Source: Polytrichum commune (taxonomy: Eukaryota; Streptophyta; Polytrichopsida; Polytrichales; Polytrichaceae). From it: DNA of 64,000 nucleotides. Numbering within the stretch: the first letter of the stretch is position 1; the number at the start of each line of letters is the position of its first letter. The position numbers were made by a program, and so were the translations under genes. Positions 1-10,796 of the stretch are shown here, piece after piece. The stretch spans positions 68,961,554 through 69,025,553 of the forward strand of contig OX485803.1 of NCBI GenBank assembly GCA_950295325.1, written 5' to 3'. The notes under the pieces are model-generated. The model ran no database searches. It was given only the letters and a program-made list of their open reading frames with translations, and was not told where the DNA came from.

Positions 1-600
1 TGTGACATTTGGACCATTGATTTAAAGTCGAGTTTGTCAGGGCGGTTGTTATATATAGTGGGTGCTTAATTTGGATGTTTAATGGATACAAGACATTAAG
101 GCAATCTATGAAGATATGGGGTTGGTTCGTCTTTGTATGTAGTGATAAGGAGTAGGAGGGTGTGGTGTATAGCCATCATTTTTTAGAATTTTTGTAGCCC
201 TAGTAATCTTTTGGCAATCTTTAAAATTTTGATGGTGCTATAGATGCCATAGCTTGTGTTTGCATGTTTCCAATGTTCTTGAGTTATTTCTTTGGGTAGT
301 TTGAATGATCTAGTTGTGTAGTAATAGAATTGTGGTGGGTACTTGAGGGGTAGGCACCGTTCTAGGTTGGTAATTGGTGAGGTATCTAAACTTTGAATGG
401 TTGGCGAAGGGGGGTATGTGAGTTAGACCATTTTGTATTGTGGTTTGCAAGGGTGTCTAGTGGCATAGGTGGTGCAATTTGTGTGAACATTGTGGGAATT
501 TGTAGGGCGTCGGCAATGGTGTGCATTCATTGTGTATGTTCATTGGATATGATGGGTGTATTTTTATGATGGATGTAGAGTATATGGAGGGCACGACTTT
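1..600 (-). mobile_element. Possible 3' continuation of the LINE
   Basis: The plus strand here is rich in G and T and poor in C, the same strand bias as the LINE remnant beyond the intervening segment. The minus strand therefore reads as AC-rich codons, with fairly open stretches such as one containing EHWKHANTSYGIYSTIKIL near the middle. No reverse transcriptase motif such as YxDD can be seen. I infer that this is the same element downstream of its endonuclease region. It could equally be unrelated biased sequence. Confidence 0.25.
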
Positions 601-1149
601 CAGTTAAGGATGTGCAAATGGACGTGACATAGCCCCTGGCTATTACGTCACGTCATTCATGACGTGATACCCGTTGACGTGGTAAATGTTTTTACTACAA
701 CAATTTTTGGTTGAAAATTTCATTTTTTGGTCAATTGCTACTATTAAAAATTTAATAAATTAATAAAAATCTCAAAAAACGTATGGACCATCAAACCTTG
801 TTAGATGCAAGATCTAACTGTCCACATATTTGGAAAATATTTTATTTTATTTTATTTTTCCTAGACGTCGAGTGCTTGTAGTAGTAAGCCAAGTAGTCAA
901 TTGCTCCTAGTTGATTGCAGCAATCAATTTTGAGCAATCGACTACTAGTTGGTTGACTACTCAAACAAAAAAAATCCAAAAATGTTTTTGGACCTTTGGA
1001 TCTTGTAGTGAAGATCTAATGGTTCTGTTTTTTAATTTTTTAAAGTTGATTTTTGGGTTGATTTTAATATTTTAGTCGATTACCATGTCGACTACAAAGT
1101 AGCAGTCAACTAGATTGTTGACCATGGAGTTGACCATGTCGGTTTACCC
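601..1149. other. Hairpin-rich segment interrupting the LINE
   Basis: The strand bias of the flanks is lost here and the segment is rich in inverted repeats. A 9-bp arm pair TCACGTCAT/ATGACGTGA lies at 648-667. A 15-bp arm pair AGTAGTCAATTGCTC/GAGCAATCGACTACT (one mismatch) lies at 892-946, with an inner palindrome at 911-927. A related GCAATCGA motif recurs in the array near 35.3 kb. No reading frame is evident. I infer an inserted noncoding element, but I could not find its ends or a target duplication. Confidence 0.4.
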
Positions 1150-1357
1150 ATGGGTAAACTATTGGATTTAAACCCCCCCCCCTGACATGACGTTTTTGGG
1201 TTCAAATATCCCACTCCTGCTATATCTTTTTGCTTGTTTTGGCTATTTTGTCTATCATGTATCATGTGGTAGTGGATAATATGGGGTGGTGGTATGATTG
1301 TATGGGTTATGTGTACATATTTCTTGTAGTATGGAATGGTTTCTCTACTTTTTGTTT

Positions 1358-1390
<33 letters not shown>

Positions 1391-3340
1391 TTATATATAT
1401 AGAACTATATATATAGTTTTTCAAATTAGGTGGCATATTGTGGGGTGTTATCTCCAAGTTCTTTGATTTTTTTGGGTGGCATCCACCTTCTTTGGCTATT
1501 ATGTTTGGGAGTGTTGAATGGGGGGGTGAGCCGCATGTTTCCGGGACTGTGGCTAAGATGTTGGAAATGAGGGTTTGAGGATGAATATGTTGTTTGTCAT
1601 TGTTATGATGCGAAGTGGTCATTGTTTTCTAATAGTTGTGTAAGCTCATTTATTGATGTCAATTTTGCCTCAAAGAATTGTGTGTGGAAGGTTTCAAGGT
1701 ATTTCTTTGGTATGGGATTGAATATTCTAGGGGTTGGGTCAGATGGTGGTGGTGGTGGGGGGGGGGGGGTGGGTGGCCTTGCAAGCAATATGGTTGGTGG
1801 GATGATGAAGAAACCATCAATTAGATTGTTTTGTGTGTAGTTATGTCCACCTTGCTTTGAGAAATTCATATATGTTAGGATGTATACATGATGTCCATGA
1901 TGTCCATGATTTTTTTGTGAAGGTTCTTCATTGGTAATCTTCAATTTGTAGTGGTATTGTACTTTGGTCATTTGGTCTACCGATTAAAACAATCTCATGA
2001 TTAAAGTCTCCATATATGTGTGGTCAAGATGAGTGTTTATTTGGTCCATTATGGAGGTTTGTAGGGTAGGTATGAGGGGTAGGTCTTCCTCGTGTGATGA
2101 TATATACATATTCTTCATTAACCATGATTGGTTGGTTTGCGATTCGGATTATCTAGAGAAATGGTGATATATTGGCCGGAGTGAGTATTATTGAAACATT
2201 GTCGGAGAATGTACAATTGTTGTGAACTAGTGGAAGTAGACCTCCTTTGTGACCTCTATATGATATTCTTCGATGCATGATCCATGATCCATGTGATATT
2301 ATTTTTATTGTTTAAAAATAATTAATGTTATGAGAATAATCCTTGTATATGTTTTGTGGATTTTGTGCCTGCTAGTTTGGTTTCTTGTATAAACATGATT
2401 GTTGGAGGTGTTTGTGTGTTTGTATCAAGGTCTTGGATGGAATTCATGACCGTGTGAAGTGATGATGCATTCCAAGTTATGAGGTATGATACTTGGCTAG
2501 TCATGGGTATACTATGTCATGGTATTGCAAGGGTATTTGATATTGGTGGAGGGTATAGGTATTCAACTAGAAGCCCATTAAATCTTAGTGCCTCAATGAG
2601 AGATTGCTCATGAAGATATAAGAATAATCCTTATGAGTTTTGGATGCTTGGGGGTTTTGGGTTGCAATGAATAGAATCATATGATGTTTTATGGATGGTA
2701 TATGCAGGAATTATTTGTATGCATGTTTATTATGAAATTGAATGTATGGATGTGAGGTATTTATGTGTCCTTCTAGTGGTTGGGGTTGTCATGCTTTCAA
2801 GGAGTTTCAAGGTCCAGTTGTCGATTGGTCTTTGTTTGTAGGTATATGTTGAAGGTGTCAATGGAGGGAGTAATTGTAATGATCAATACATATATGAATC
2901 TTGGTGGCGGGTGGTTGTTGTGTTGTTGTGTGTAGTTGTGTAGGTGTGGGTGTGTGGGTTGAAAGAAGGGATCAAATGTTTTGGTAATGTGTTGGTACTC
3001 TAGTTGAAAGTTTATAGCACTTGGTAAGAAATGTGTTTAATGTCTTCTTTTGCGTGCAGCTGAATGCTTTGATAGGAGGTTTGACATAGGATCAAGGTTT
3101 GATCAATGTCACCACAATTTAATAAATAAAAAGATGATTAAGGATAAAATACCCTTTTAACTTGATTGGTTTTAGTTTTCTAATGTGGGTTTTTGTGAAT
3201 ATGTGGGATGAGTAAATATTTGATATCAATGGAATTTGTCCTTCTTGAATGTATGTGAATGAGTGCAATTTGTGTCCTTCTTGTTTGTTGGTGTTGTCAT
3301 TTTGAATTTTGTGGTATTGTGTATTTATTGGCGTTGCCAT
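1150..3340 (-). mobile_element. Decayed LINE (non-LTR retrotransposon), endonuclease part
   Basis: Read on the minus strand, broken frames carry the hallmarks of an APE-type LINE endonuclease in the right order. There is a WNASSLHT start block near 2475, IMFIQETKLA near 2380 (the catalytic glutamate motif), GDFN at 2000-2011, then QGGHNYT and LIDGFF near 1820-1855. Downstream a block with PETCGSPPHSTLPN lies in the spacer that precedes reverse transcriptase in LINEs. The expected SDH motif is missing where a run of 13 G (1757-1769) encodes polyproline. Stops and frameshifts are frequent, so the element is dead. The coding strand is strongly AC-rich, which gives this region its plus-strand G+T skew. 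About 800 bases upstream of the endonuclease block are less certain. Confidence 0.6.
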
Positions 3341-3579
3341 GTGGGAAAAGACCTAGTATGTGGTCTCTAAAATGGTCCAACGTAAGGCAACTGGCTAGAG
3401 TTGGTCATGTATGGTGTTAGTAACTCGCACTTCAAATGAAGTCTGATTGCAAGTGACTATTGATGTAAAGAGGTTTCTAAAATGAGCCAAAGTTCGATCT
3501 CAACTAAACAACCAACCTTAACCGGATAGTACCTAAATGATACATTACTAATCCACAACTCTTGCCTTTTTAGCTTTGT

Positions 3580-4420
3580 ACCACCAACATCCATCAAGAA
3601 AGATGGGGGGGGATCCTATATCCAACATCCATTCTATCTCTAAAAATACTTCCAATAAATCATAAGTCTAATATTATTTGGGCATCCCCAACCAATGTTG
3701 GTAAAAGGACACATGAAGGGCTTTTTTCTTATTGTTTCTCAGACTTTGGGAGGTCGTCAAGCACCCACCTTGTATGATGATATTTAGGCTTACATACACT
3801 ACTTACCCGCAGGGCAAGAGCTTTGTGGTGTCACGAAAATCTCATATTATGTGAAGGTGAAAACATAGTCACATATTCTAAACATCAAAAAAACTTTAAC
3901 TTGGTTAACTTGACACCAAAAATTGCATTAAAATCCCCAAACTAATCTAGTGGGCCACAGCTACAATACATCAACCCTAAAGTTATAGGGTACTTGTTGT
4001 TTTTTAAAGTCTTTTCATCCAAGATAAATGAGTTTACATAGACACCACAATGCCCAAGCTTGCCCACAACTCTTCTTTATAGCATTGCACCACCAACATT
4101 CATCGAGAAATAATCTAGTCGGGAAGGGGGGGGGGGAGGATTTCTTGATGCCATGTTCAAAATTTAAACTATCATTAAACTACCTTCTATTGAACCCTTT
4201 AGGGCATCTCCACCATGCACCGATAAAATGAAACATAACTAGTTACAATATTCATCAAGAAAATAATATAATAGACGGGGCAGATGGCATGTTTAATATC
4301 TAGACTAACCCTAGGTATACCATCCAATAACTTAACCCTGTATCTAATATTATTTAAGGTGTCTTTGCCTAGTACCGGCAAATAGACACATCAACAAAAT
4401 CACTTTACCATTGTTGGGGC
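3580..4420. repeat. Diverged repeat units of about 190 bp
   Basis: Three segments share a common order of short blocks: ACCACCAACAT, then CATCAAGAAA or similar, a G-run or GGGG block, a CATGTT-type block, and a closing GGCATC or GTGTC block. The units begin near 3580, 4085 and 4240. The second and third are adjacent, while the first is separated by about 260 bases. The G-runs at 3605-3612 and 4126-4136 fall at matching positions in the first two units. No coding potential is seen. It may be a diverged minisatellite or internal repeats of an unidentified element. Confidence 0.35.
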
Positions 4421-4606
4421 TTGAAAAATTGTCAAGCACCCAAGCCTATGATGAACATATATAGTAATATTAATGTATAAAACATCACCTTAAAACTTGG
4501 GGAGGCCTTAGAGCTCATCCGGGATTTGAAGTTATTGCCTCGAGGCTAGGTGATGAGGTTGAGTCCTCAAATCTACTTACACCTTTCCCTGGGGAGTGGA
4601 GAGGTA

Positions 4607-4877
4607 CCGTAACACAATAGCTGGTTCGTCCCCTGGCGAACGAATATTTATTTATTTTGAAAAAATAAGGTTCGCCTCTCAAAAAACTGAATTTCTCAAT
4701 TTTCATTTTTAGCAAAAAAATCAGTAAAAATGACCTTAAATGGCTTAGAAACACCAAAAGATTGCAAAAATTTATTTATTCTATTTTCGTTTTTCTGTCT
4801 TCATAATTTCATAATTTTTACGTTTTTTATTTTTAGAATTATTTTTGAACGAACCAGCTATGGTACTACGGTATAAG
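4607..4877. mobile_element. MITE with about 25-bp terminal inverted repeats
   Basis: The left end reads CCGTAACACAATAGCTGG and the right end, read inward on the other strand, has CCGTAGTACCATAGCTGG, so the arms match closely. The interior is AT-rich and noncoding. The 9-bp word GGAGAGGTA occurs at 4598-4606 and again at 4878-4886, as expected for a Mutator-like target duplication, but the two TIRs are then offset by six bases. The alternative is a TA duplication (4605-4606 and 4872-4873), as for Tc1/mariner. The superfamily is therefore open. The element abuts repeat copy A. Confidence 0.6.
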
Positions 4878-5733
4878 GGAGAGGTATTAATTTTCTCTAG
4901 TGTGTACATTTAGAAAGGCTACTAAATTATTTGAAGTAAAGGTAGATGTACAAAAGGGGGCTATAAGATTTAGAGAAAAATTTGACAATAAATTGTGTTA
5001 GTTTCATCCAATTCATGTATTCATCATGTTGTTGTCATATGGCCAAAGTCCTTAATGAGTACTACGTGTTAGACTTTGTATTCAGTTCTAGGTTTTAGAG
5101 GCTCTTGGAACGCTCATGGGCTTTCTTGAGTTTTGTTGTCTAGATTGTGGCTAGGTTATTATGCTCTTGTCTTTGTTTGTATGTTACAATCGTTGAGTTA
5201 CATGCTATGGATGAAGAATGTTCAATAACTTTCTCATTGGAAAGTGAAAGTGAATTTATGTGTAATAAAGGCCTATGTAATTCATGATTTGTATTTTGTA
5301 TATGTAGTGGAGGCATTTATTACACTAAGTTAAAAAGCTTAGTATAGATCAGTGCTTAGGAAGTTTTTGGGCATAGTCGGTCAAACTCCTAGTGATTCTA
5401 AATCCAACCAGTTACATGTTGACATCTCTGGTTTTTCTTTATTCATTTGAGGTATATTCTACGGATTCCTCTAGAATGATCAATAATTCTCCTGAAGTCT
5501 TGAACTTCAACCACTAGTTATTTCTCAAACTCAACCGATTCATCTGTAGGCTGTAGCTAACTGCAGGTTCTCCCCAAGCAATAGTATAGATACACGAGTC
5601 AATTTTCTAGGACACCATTAGTACATACATTTGTTTTTCTCTATAAACTTCTCATATATAAGGGTTTTGATTTCATAGTGACCCACGCTCATCATTTAGG
5701 TTTCCAATGAACAGTCCACCCCTTGAGCACCAT
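4874..5733 (+). repeat. Medium-size dispersed repeat, copy A
   Basis: This stretch matches copy B near 38.0-38.6 kb in inverted orientation over most of its length. Shared blocks in order include TTCTCTAGTGTGTA, GTTGTCATATGG, CATGCTATGGATGAA, GACTTTCTCATTGG or near variants, AAGCTTAGTAT and TTTCATAGTGACCCACGC. Copy A carries a hAT-type MITE that copy B lacks. No reading frame is conserved. The AATAAAGG block and overall texture would suit an LTR, but neither terminal TG/CA boundaries nor a primer-binding site could be fixed. The family is unidentified. Confidence 0.6.
5350..5583 (+). mobile_element. hAT-type MITE, family H1, complete copy
   Basis: The left end CAGTGCTTAGGAAG and the right end read inward, TATTGCTTGGGGAG, form a short TIR of the hAT form. 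The flanks are a perfect 8-bp direct repeat GTATAGAT (5342-5349 and 5584-5591), which is the hAT target duplication length. The interior carries CCGGTT-like motifs shared with family members near 25.4, 29.5 and 53.7 kb. Repeat copy B near 38.17 kb has the same flanking AAGCTTAGTAT without this element and so shows the empty site. The element is noncoding. Confidence 0.8.
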
Positions 5734-6900
5734 TCACAACTATTATTGTAGTACACCATTTAGAGCTACGCATTGCTACATATTAGTTCCAGTTGCACCA
5801 TATTTTACTTAAATAACATGAATAATCAACATGCACAAAATATACACATCAAATCATAACACAATATATCTCACTTGGTGAAAATTTTATACTCTTGATA
5901 ATGAGTTATAACAACAAGTAACTCCAAATGATAAATTGTAACAGAGAATAGGTGTAAGGGTGTAGCTAATAGCAAAGCAATCCTTTACAGTTGATGTAGG
6001 ATCACACACTATGGCAAAATAAATGTTTCCTTTATCGATATTCATAACATTATTCCGATTCATAGCAATATTATGCCAACTTTAAGAGGACATATTATTT
6101 TAACAACACCAATTCTAATAATTTTGGTTTGATACATTTACTAAAGCTTATAAAGGCTTGTGGTCTCTATGGTCTTGACATGTCTTGACATCCTTCCTAT
6201 TATATTGGTCCCCTTAAACACCCCACAAGTTGGATCACAAGCACCATAGAGTGCATGCTAATTGATCCAACGTGCTAACATGCAGGGTTTAGATAGCGGC
6301 CTTCTTAACATGCTCTTAACACCATTTTGTTGCTCCATTGGTCCAAGTTCCATGTTTGACAATGGTAAGTGAATGTAAGATAAACATGTTTAATCCTCAA
6401 ACATCTAGCTTACAATAGCATTTTATTAGCATGTTGCTTACATATCAGGTCAAGCAATGAGTGAGTTGTTTGAAAATATCATTTCAAGGGTCACAAAGGA
6501 ATTGCTTTTGATATACATGGTATCTACATGGTCCAAATACATGCATCCAATTTTTTTTTTCATGTATCTTGTCATTTGAGAAGCCATCTCATTGGCCAAC
6601 CGCTCCAACATCATCTTTTGGACAACAAATCAAACTTCAACCTAAATTTTGTTCATTTTTAGTTTCAAGTGCTTGAACAAACATTGCCCACATATGCTAC
6701 TTCCCACATGTTGCTACATCCCCAAATTTTATGGACTCCAACATGACCGATTGTGACAAATAAATAAAGACAGGTAGATACATTAGTGGCTATTTGCATT
6801 GGCCATTGGTCGTCGATGTCAAGGATAGTGTTGTGTAAAGCTTCAAAACCTTTATAGTCGGTAATACTTTCAGGTTCAGCAAATGTCTTGATAGGCTAGA
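5734..6900. other. No recognisable gene or element
   Basis: This is AT-rich sequence without a frame of useful length. I recognise no transposon protein, tRNA or long repeat. Confidence 0.5.
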
Positions 6901-6902
6901 TT

Positions 6903-7142
6903 TCACTGCAATATGTTCTCCAGATTGTCCCAGACTTTCCGGAGGCCGCCTTCACTGACTTCATACTCCCGCCCTAGCGCATGCTTGCTCGGCACGTTCG
7001 GCTTGCTCAACTTTGCAATGATTTCACATCGTTGGGCTTCGGTCAAGCTGGTTGCTGCAAGTTTCATCCGTTTCCCATTGTGATTTAACCAACTCAAAAG
7101 GTCTGAAAAGCGATATGAATAAAGTACGCACCTACCAACCAA
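6903..7142 (-). pseudogene. Pogo/CENP-B-like helix-turn-helix fragment
   Basis: A 79-codon minus-strand frame contains SLTEAQRCEIIAKLSKPN followed by the helix SKHALGREYEVSEGGLRKVW. This spacing and the polar helix with VSEG..RKVW resemble the N-terminal DNA-binding domain of CENP-B/pogo-family (Tigger, jerky-like) transposases. No downstream DDE domain is seen on the same strand, so only the DNA-binding end survives. The coding stretch is richer in G and C than its surroundings, consistent with a captured or once-selected segment. A pogo-type MITE lies near 29 kb. Whether the two are related cannot be told by eye. Confidence 0.5.
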
Positions 7143-9160
7143 CTAAGTGCGCACCAACAACTCCAGTTCAAAATGCGTACTTAAGCGGGAGATTACTATA
7201 CTACCTAGCCAAAAAGAAATCATAAGAATAATGAATATACACTAACTTAGTCATGTTATACACCACTAATTGTAGTGTTAATATAAATATTACACCAACA
7301 CTTTCACACTTGGAAGTTTGTGATGACATGTCGTACATCACACGGACAGCCACTAATGTACCACCAGGATGCAGGGAATGAATTAGTTTTCTATTTTTAT
7401 TGAAAACAAAACGTAGAGTCTCATGCTTGCGGTGTGGATCGAGATGCCCTTAAAGTCTGTGGCCGGTCCATATATACTTACATATTCCATCAATTTGAGA
7501 GCTCGATTAAACAGCAGAAGTCTATGGATGTGTGTGTGTGTGTGTGCAGGGGCCAATGTGCACTTGCAGGAGTGGAGGAGCATATACTGTTTGTAAGATC
7601 CAGGAGGGGTTTTAAAAGGTGGGTGGGTTTGGTCGGCTAGCCATGATGTTGGAACCTAACATAGTTAACGGAGTCCAATTATTATGTGCGGCAAGGGAAC
7701 ACGGAAACGTGTGTATCCCATTGCCCAAGGGTAGGGGTCTACATGTTCCCTAACATGGTGAGCAAGGTGCCCCTGGGAACTGGGGTGGGGCGGCAGGAAA
7801 TTCTGGAGCAAATCAGCATTTAATGATCTTGGATAAGCTGTGTATCAAAAGGAGACAGGCGGATTGGCGGGGTTGATGATGAAACTCGATCTGGAGCCAT
7901 GGTGGAAGGCTGTGCCAAAATGTTAATAAGCGAAGCAAATTTGGCAAGCAAGCAAGCAAGCAAAGCAAAGTGCCTAGCTTCCTTAACCTATTCATTCTAA
8001 AAGCCTCCGAGCCAGCAGAGTCATCATGTGGTGCCAATTGCGAATATGCTTCCCCTCCCACCACAAAGTGAGACTCGTCGTGCGTTCTAAGTACGTAAGT
8101 ATGCGAGAAACTGGGGTTGGTTGGCCTGTAACTTCTTCAGAGCTCATCCGAGTCATCGGATCACTCTTTCAGTGTTCATGAAATTTTGCTGCAAGCATGC
8201 TTTTTTGGAAATGAACTTTCCTACAATCAAGAAAATTGCTGTGCCAGTGCTGAGTCGATGTTCCCATGATGAACGGGAGAATGCATGGGCCCCTACCAAG
8301 ACTTTCTTGAAAGCAAATGCCTACTAATCAACTGGGACCTTGTCATTTACACAAGAAATGCGACAATCCTGGGTTCCTTAAAAGTATTCTAGTTGAATTA
8401 AATGGGAAGTACTAATCCTCAAAGGCATTAAATTCTGGGCAATGTACCAAGCAGACTAGTAAATTAATTTTACCAGAAGTACCTCCAGTACTGCAAGATC
8501 TAACTTGTCTCTCCCCAAATCAGATGTAGATCAAAAACACTGCAACCAAATCACATAGAGTCTACTACAAGAAGCTTGATCACACCTACTTACAAGATCT
8601 TGTAACATGAAGCTTAATTAATCACATGTCCACACCTAATCACAACATGATGGAAATAATATTGACGACTCTCTGCCTCACTGGTCGTACAGTACTCTAA
8701 TCTCCTATTTCCTTTAATTCACTGTTGTAGTTATATAATATTCTATCATGGGAACATTTTGGGGTGTATTCAGAATTTAGCATATAATATCCCTTTAATG
8801 CACAAGGAGGTTTACTGGCACATGGCCAGCAGCAGTGATCCATTTTGAGGGGTCCACCTTCATTTCATTTGACAGATTACTTTTTATTTTTTTGCCTTGC
8901 AATGTGACGGACAACATCAAAAACTACTTTTCAAATGACACGTTGAGAAAATCTTAATCTTTCACACAAAGTGAAGATTAAATCATATTTTTCCAAAAAT
9001 AAATGTAGAGAAGGTTGAAGTTCTTACAATATCAAGTCCAAACTAAGAACTCTCCGATTCCTCATGTTGCGGCATAACTCAAATATTGCCTTTTAATCCA
9101 TATTCTCCACCTCTATCCCGCATAATGATACTCCTATCAAAGCATTCAAAGTGTCCAACT
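7143..9160. other. No gene; a TG run and a CAAG repeat
   Basis: No supportable coding region was found. A short (TG)n run lies near 7529-7546 and a (CAAG)n-type run near 7944-7965. Overlapping short frames around 7.4-8.3 kb occur on both strands and show no domain. Confidence 0.5.
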
Positions 9161-9839
9161 TCAATGAAGCTCACAAGTGGCTCTTGATAGCATTTGTTTT
9201 GAAGATCCTCTTTCACAAATTGTAATACTTGAAAGAATGACAAGTATTTTTTGCCAAAGTTTTATGAGATGTGGCCAAATGGTATACCACTCATTGACGC
9301 CCCCATAAAATTGCCACGTCTCATGCAAAAATTTGTTTTCACACTCATGCCTCAAAGTTTCTACAAACTCAAGCAACTCGGCTCTACTAGCATCACTTTC
9401 AAGCGCTGTCAATCCAATATTTATGATCAATTTCTCCAACCCTTGCTCCGACATAGTTATACGAACTTCTTCATCACTTGGATAATACTTTGGACTAAAA
9501 TACACATTGAAAACATGTAAACCAAGAAACCTTTTGTTCAAGCTATCCACAATGGCTTGCACATATATAGGTCTCATCATCTTGCACCTCGTCTAGTGTG
9601 TCCTCTTGATGAAAAATTAGTCCCTGATGCATAGGATGATAAATACCAAATAAAGATGTTATGAAGAGTTGGTGAGCATCCCTCCTTAGTATGCCCAATC
9701 TTGAATTACTTCTGAATGCCATCTTATGGTTGGTTTCATAATCTAGTTTGATCCAAATAGTTTGGTGCAAGCACAGTAAAGTGGACAGTTCTTGATCCTT
9801 GCCTAGAGTGTTAAGTGAAAGTGATTCAAAACTATACAT
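9161..9839 (-). pseudogene. hAT transposase C-terminal fragment, frameshifted
   Basis: The downstream frame (139 codons from 9580) carries SLNKRFLGLHVFNVYFSPKY, YPSDEE and, near its end, LWQKILVILSSITICERGSS followed by KQMLSRATCELH. This matches the C-terminal dimerisation region of hAT transposases of the ZNF862/KIAA1586-like group, in which an ERGFSKQN-type motif is typical. The upstream frame (98 codons) overlaps it in another register, so at least one frameshift is present. The N-terminal zinc finger and most of the catalytic domain are missing. The adjoining upstream noncoding part recurs, inverted, at 17.1-17.7 kb. The fragment is most likely inactive. Confidence 0.6.
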
Positions 9840-10460
9840 TAACTTTAAATTTTGTAAAAGTAATAATCATAGAAATTTTTTAAAATGGTTTACAAAGCCC
9901 AACAATTTATGATGAAAAGACAATTCCAAGAAAAGGCTGCATATTTTAGAAGACGGTGCAAGTGGTGTGCAAGTAGGTGATATTGAACAAACAATTGTCA
10001 AACAATTTAATACAATAAAATTACATTAAATTGATGATTTTCTACAAATTTTTGTGATGATGCCCTCAAGTGGATAATGAATTCAAGGAATATGAAAAAA
10101 AAAACCAATTTTAAAATAGTTAAGGTCATGAAATCTATGTCCAAAACCATATTCAATCATTTGCTTTTGAGCATCACTTCTAATGATAAGTTGTGGAGAT
10201 CTCAACTTGATATTCTACATTTGAGTATTTAACACAACAATAGAGGTGATCAAAAATATATTAAAAAATAGACAATAGAAAATAAAATCCAATTTCAACA
10301 ACACTTTTGTTAATGCTTTTGGGTCTGTGATGGAAAAAATCACGGTTTAAGTATATTGGAGCACTATTTTGGTCCACTTTACCATGCTTGCACCTAGTTA
10401 AGATTGAACAAGAGTGTGCACTTGTCCTTCTCAAGAGTGAACATTAAGAGGAATCATCAA
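9750..10460 (-). mobile_element. hAT-related element, copy 1, noncoding part
   Basis: On the minus strand this stretch aligns with 17.12-17.74 kb on the plus strand. Shared blocks in order are GCAAGCATGGT, TTGTTGTGTT..GTACTCAAAT-like, AATATCAAG, GAGATCT, ATGCTCAAAAG, GATTTCATGACCTT, TTGCACAC.ACTTGCA, CTTCTAAAATATG and GTTTTGAATCACTTTCACTT. It leads directly into the transposase remnant, so it is probably the upstream or intron-bearing part of the same element. No TIR was located. Confidence 0.6.
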
Positions 10461-10556
10461 GCTCTATGGTCTCAATCCACCCTCCTTACTTTCATAAACG
10501 AGGATTAACAAATCAACGCGTCAGTATATTATACCAAATCACATTTTCATCACATT

Positions 10557-10626
10557 ACATCACATCATGGCCCTCTTGTATACATCATAGACCTCTTGTA
10601 CACATCATGGCTCTTTTGTACACATC
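10557..10626. repeat. Three tandem units of about 22 bp
   Basis: The word CATCATGGCCTCTTGTACA, with small changes, is repeated three times. It is short and AT-moderate and has no coding meaning. Confidence 0.6.
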
Positions 10627-10796
10627 ATCACATTCTACTACTACAACCCAATAATCTTGAATTTTCAAAGAAATGATAAAAGGCACCATATGGTTCACTG
10701 CCTTTGTGCACCTCTCAATGTTTATTCTTCATTATTTGACAAGAGTGTGAACCCTTTGAGTGGTCCACCACTCTGCGGGATCAATTTTAGTTAGAA

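Noticed and set aside
1622-1840. Plus-strand glycine-rich frame
   Set aside because: The glycines come from GGT repeats and a G homopolymer, and the protein-like signal lies on the opposite strand (LINE).
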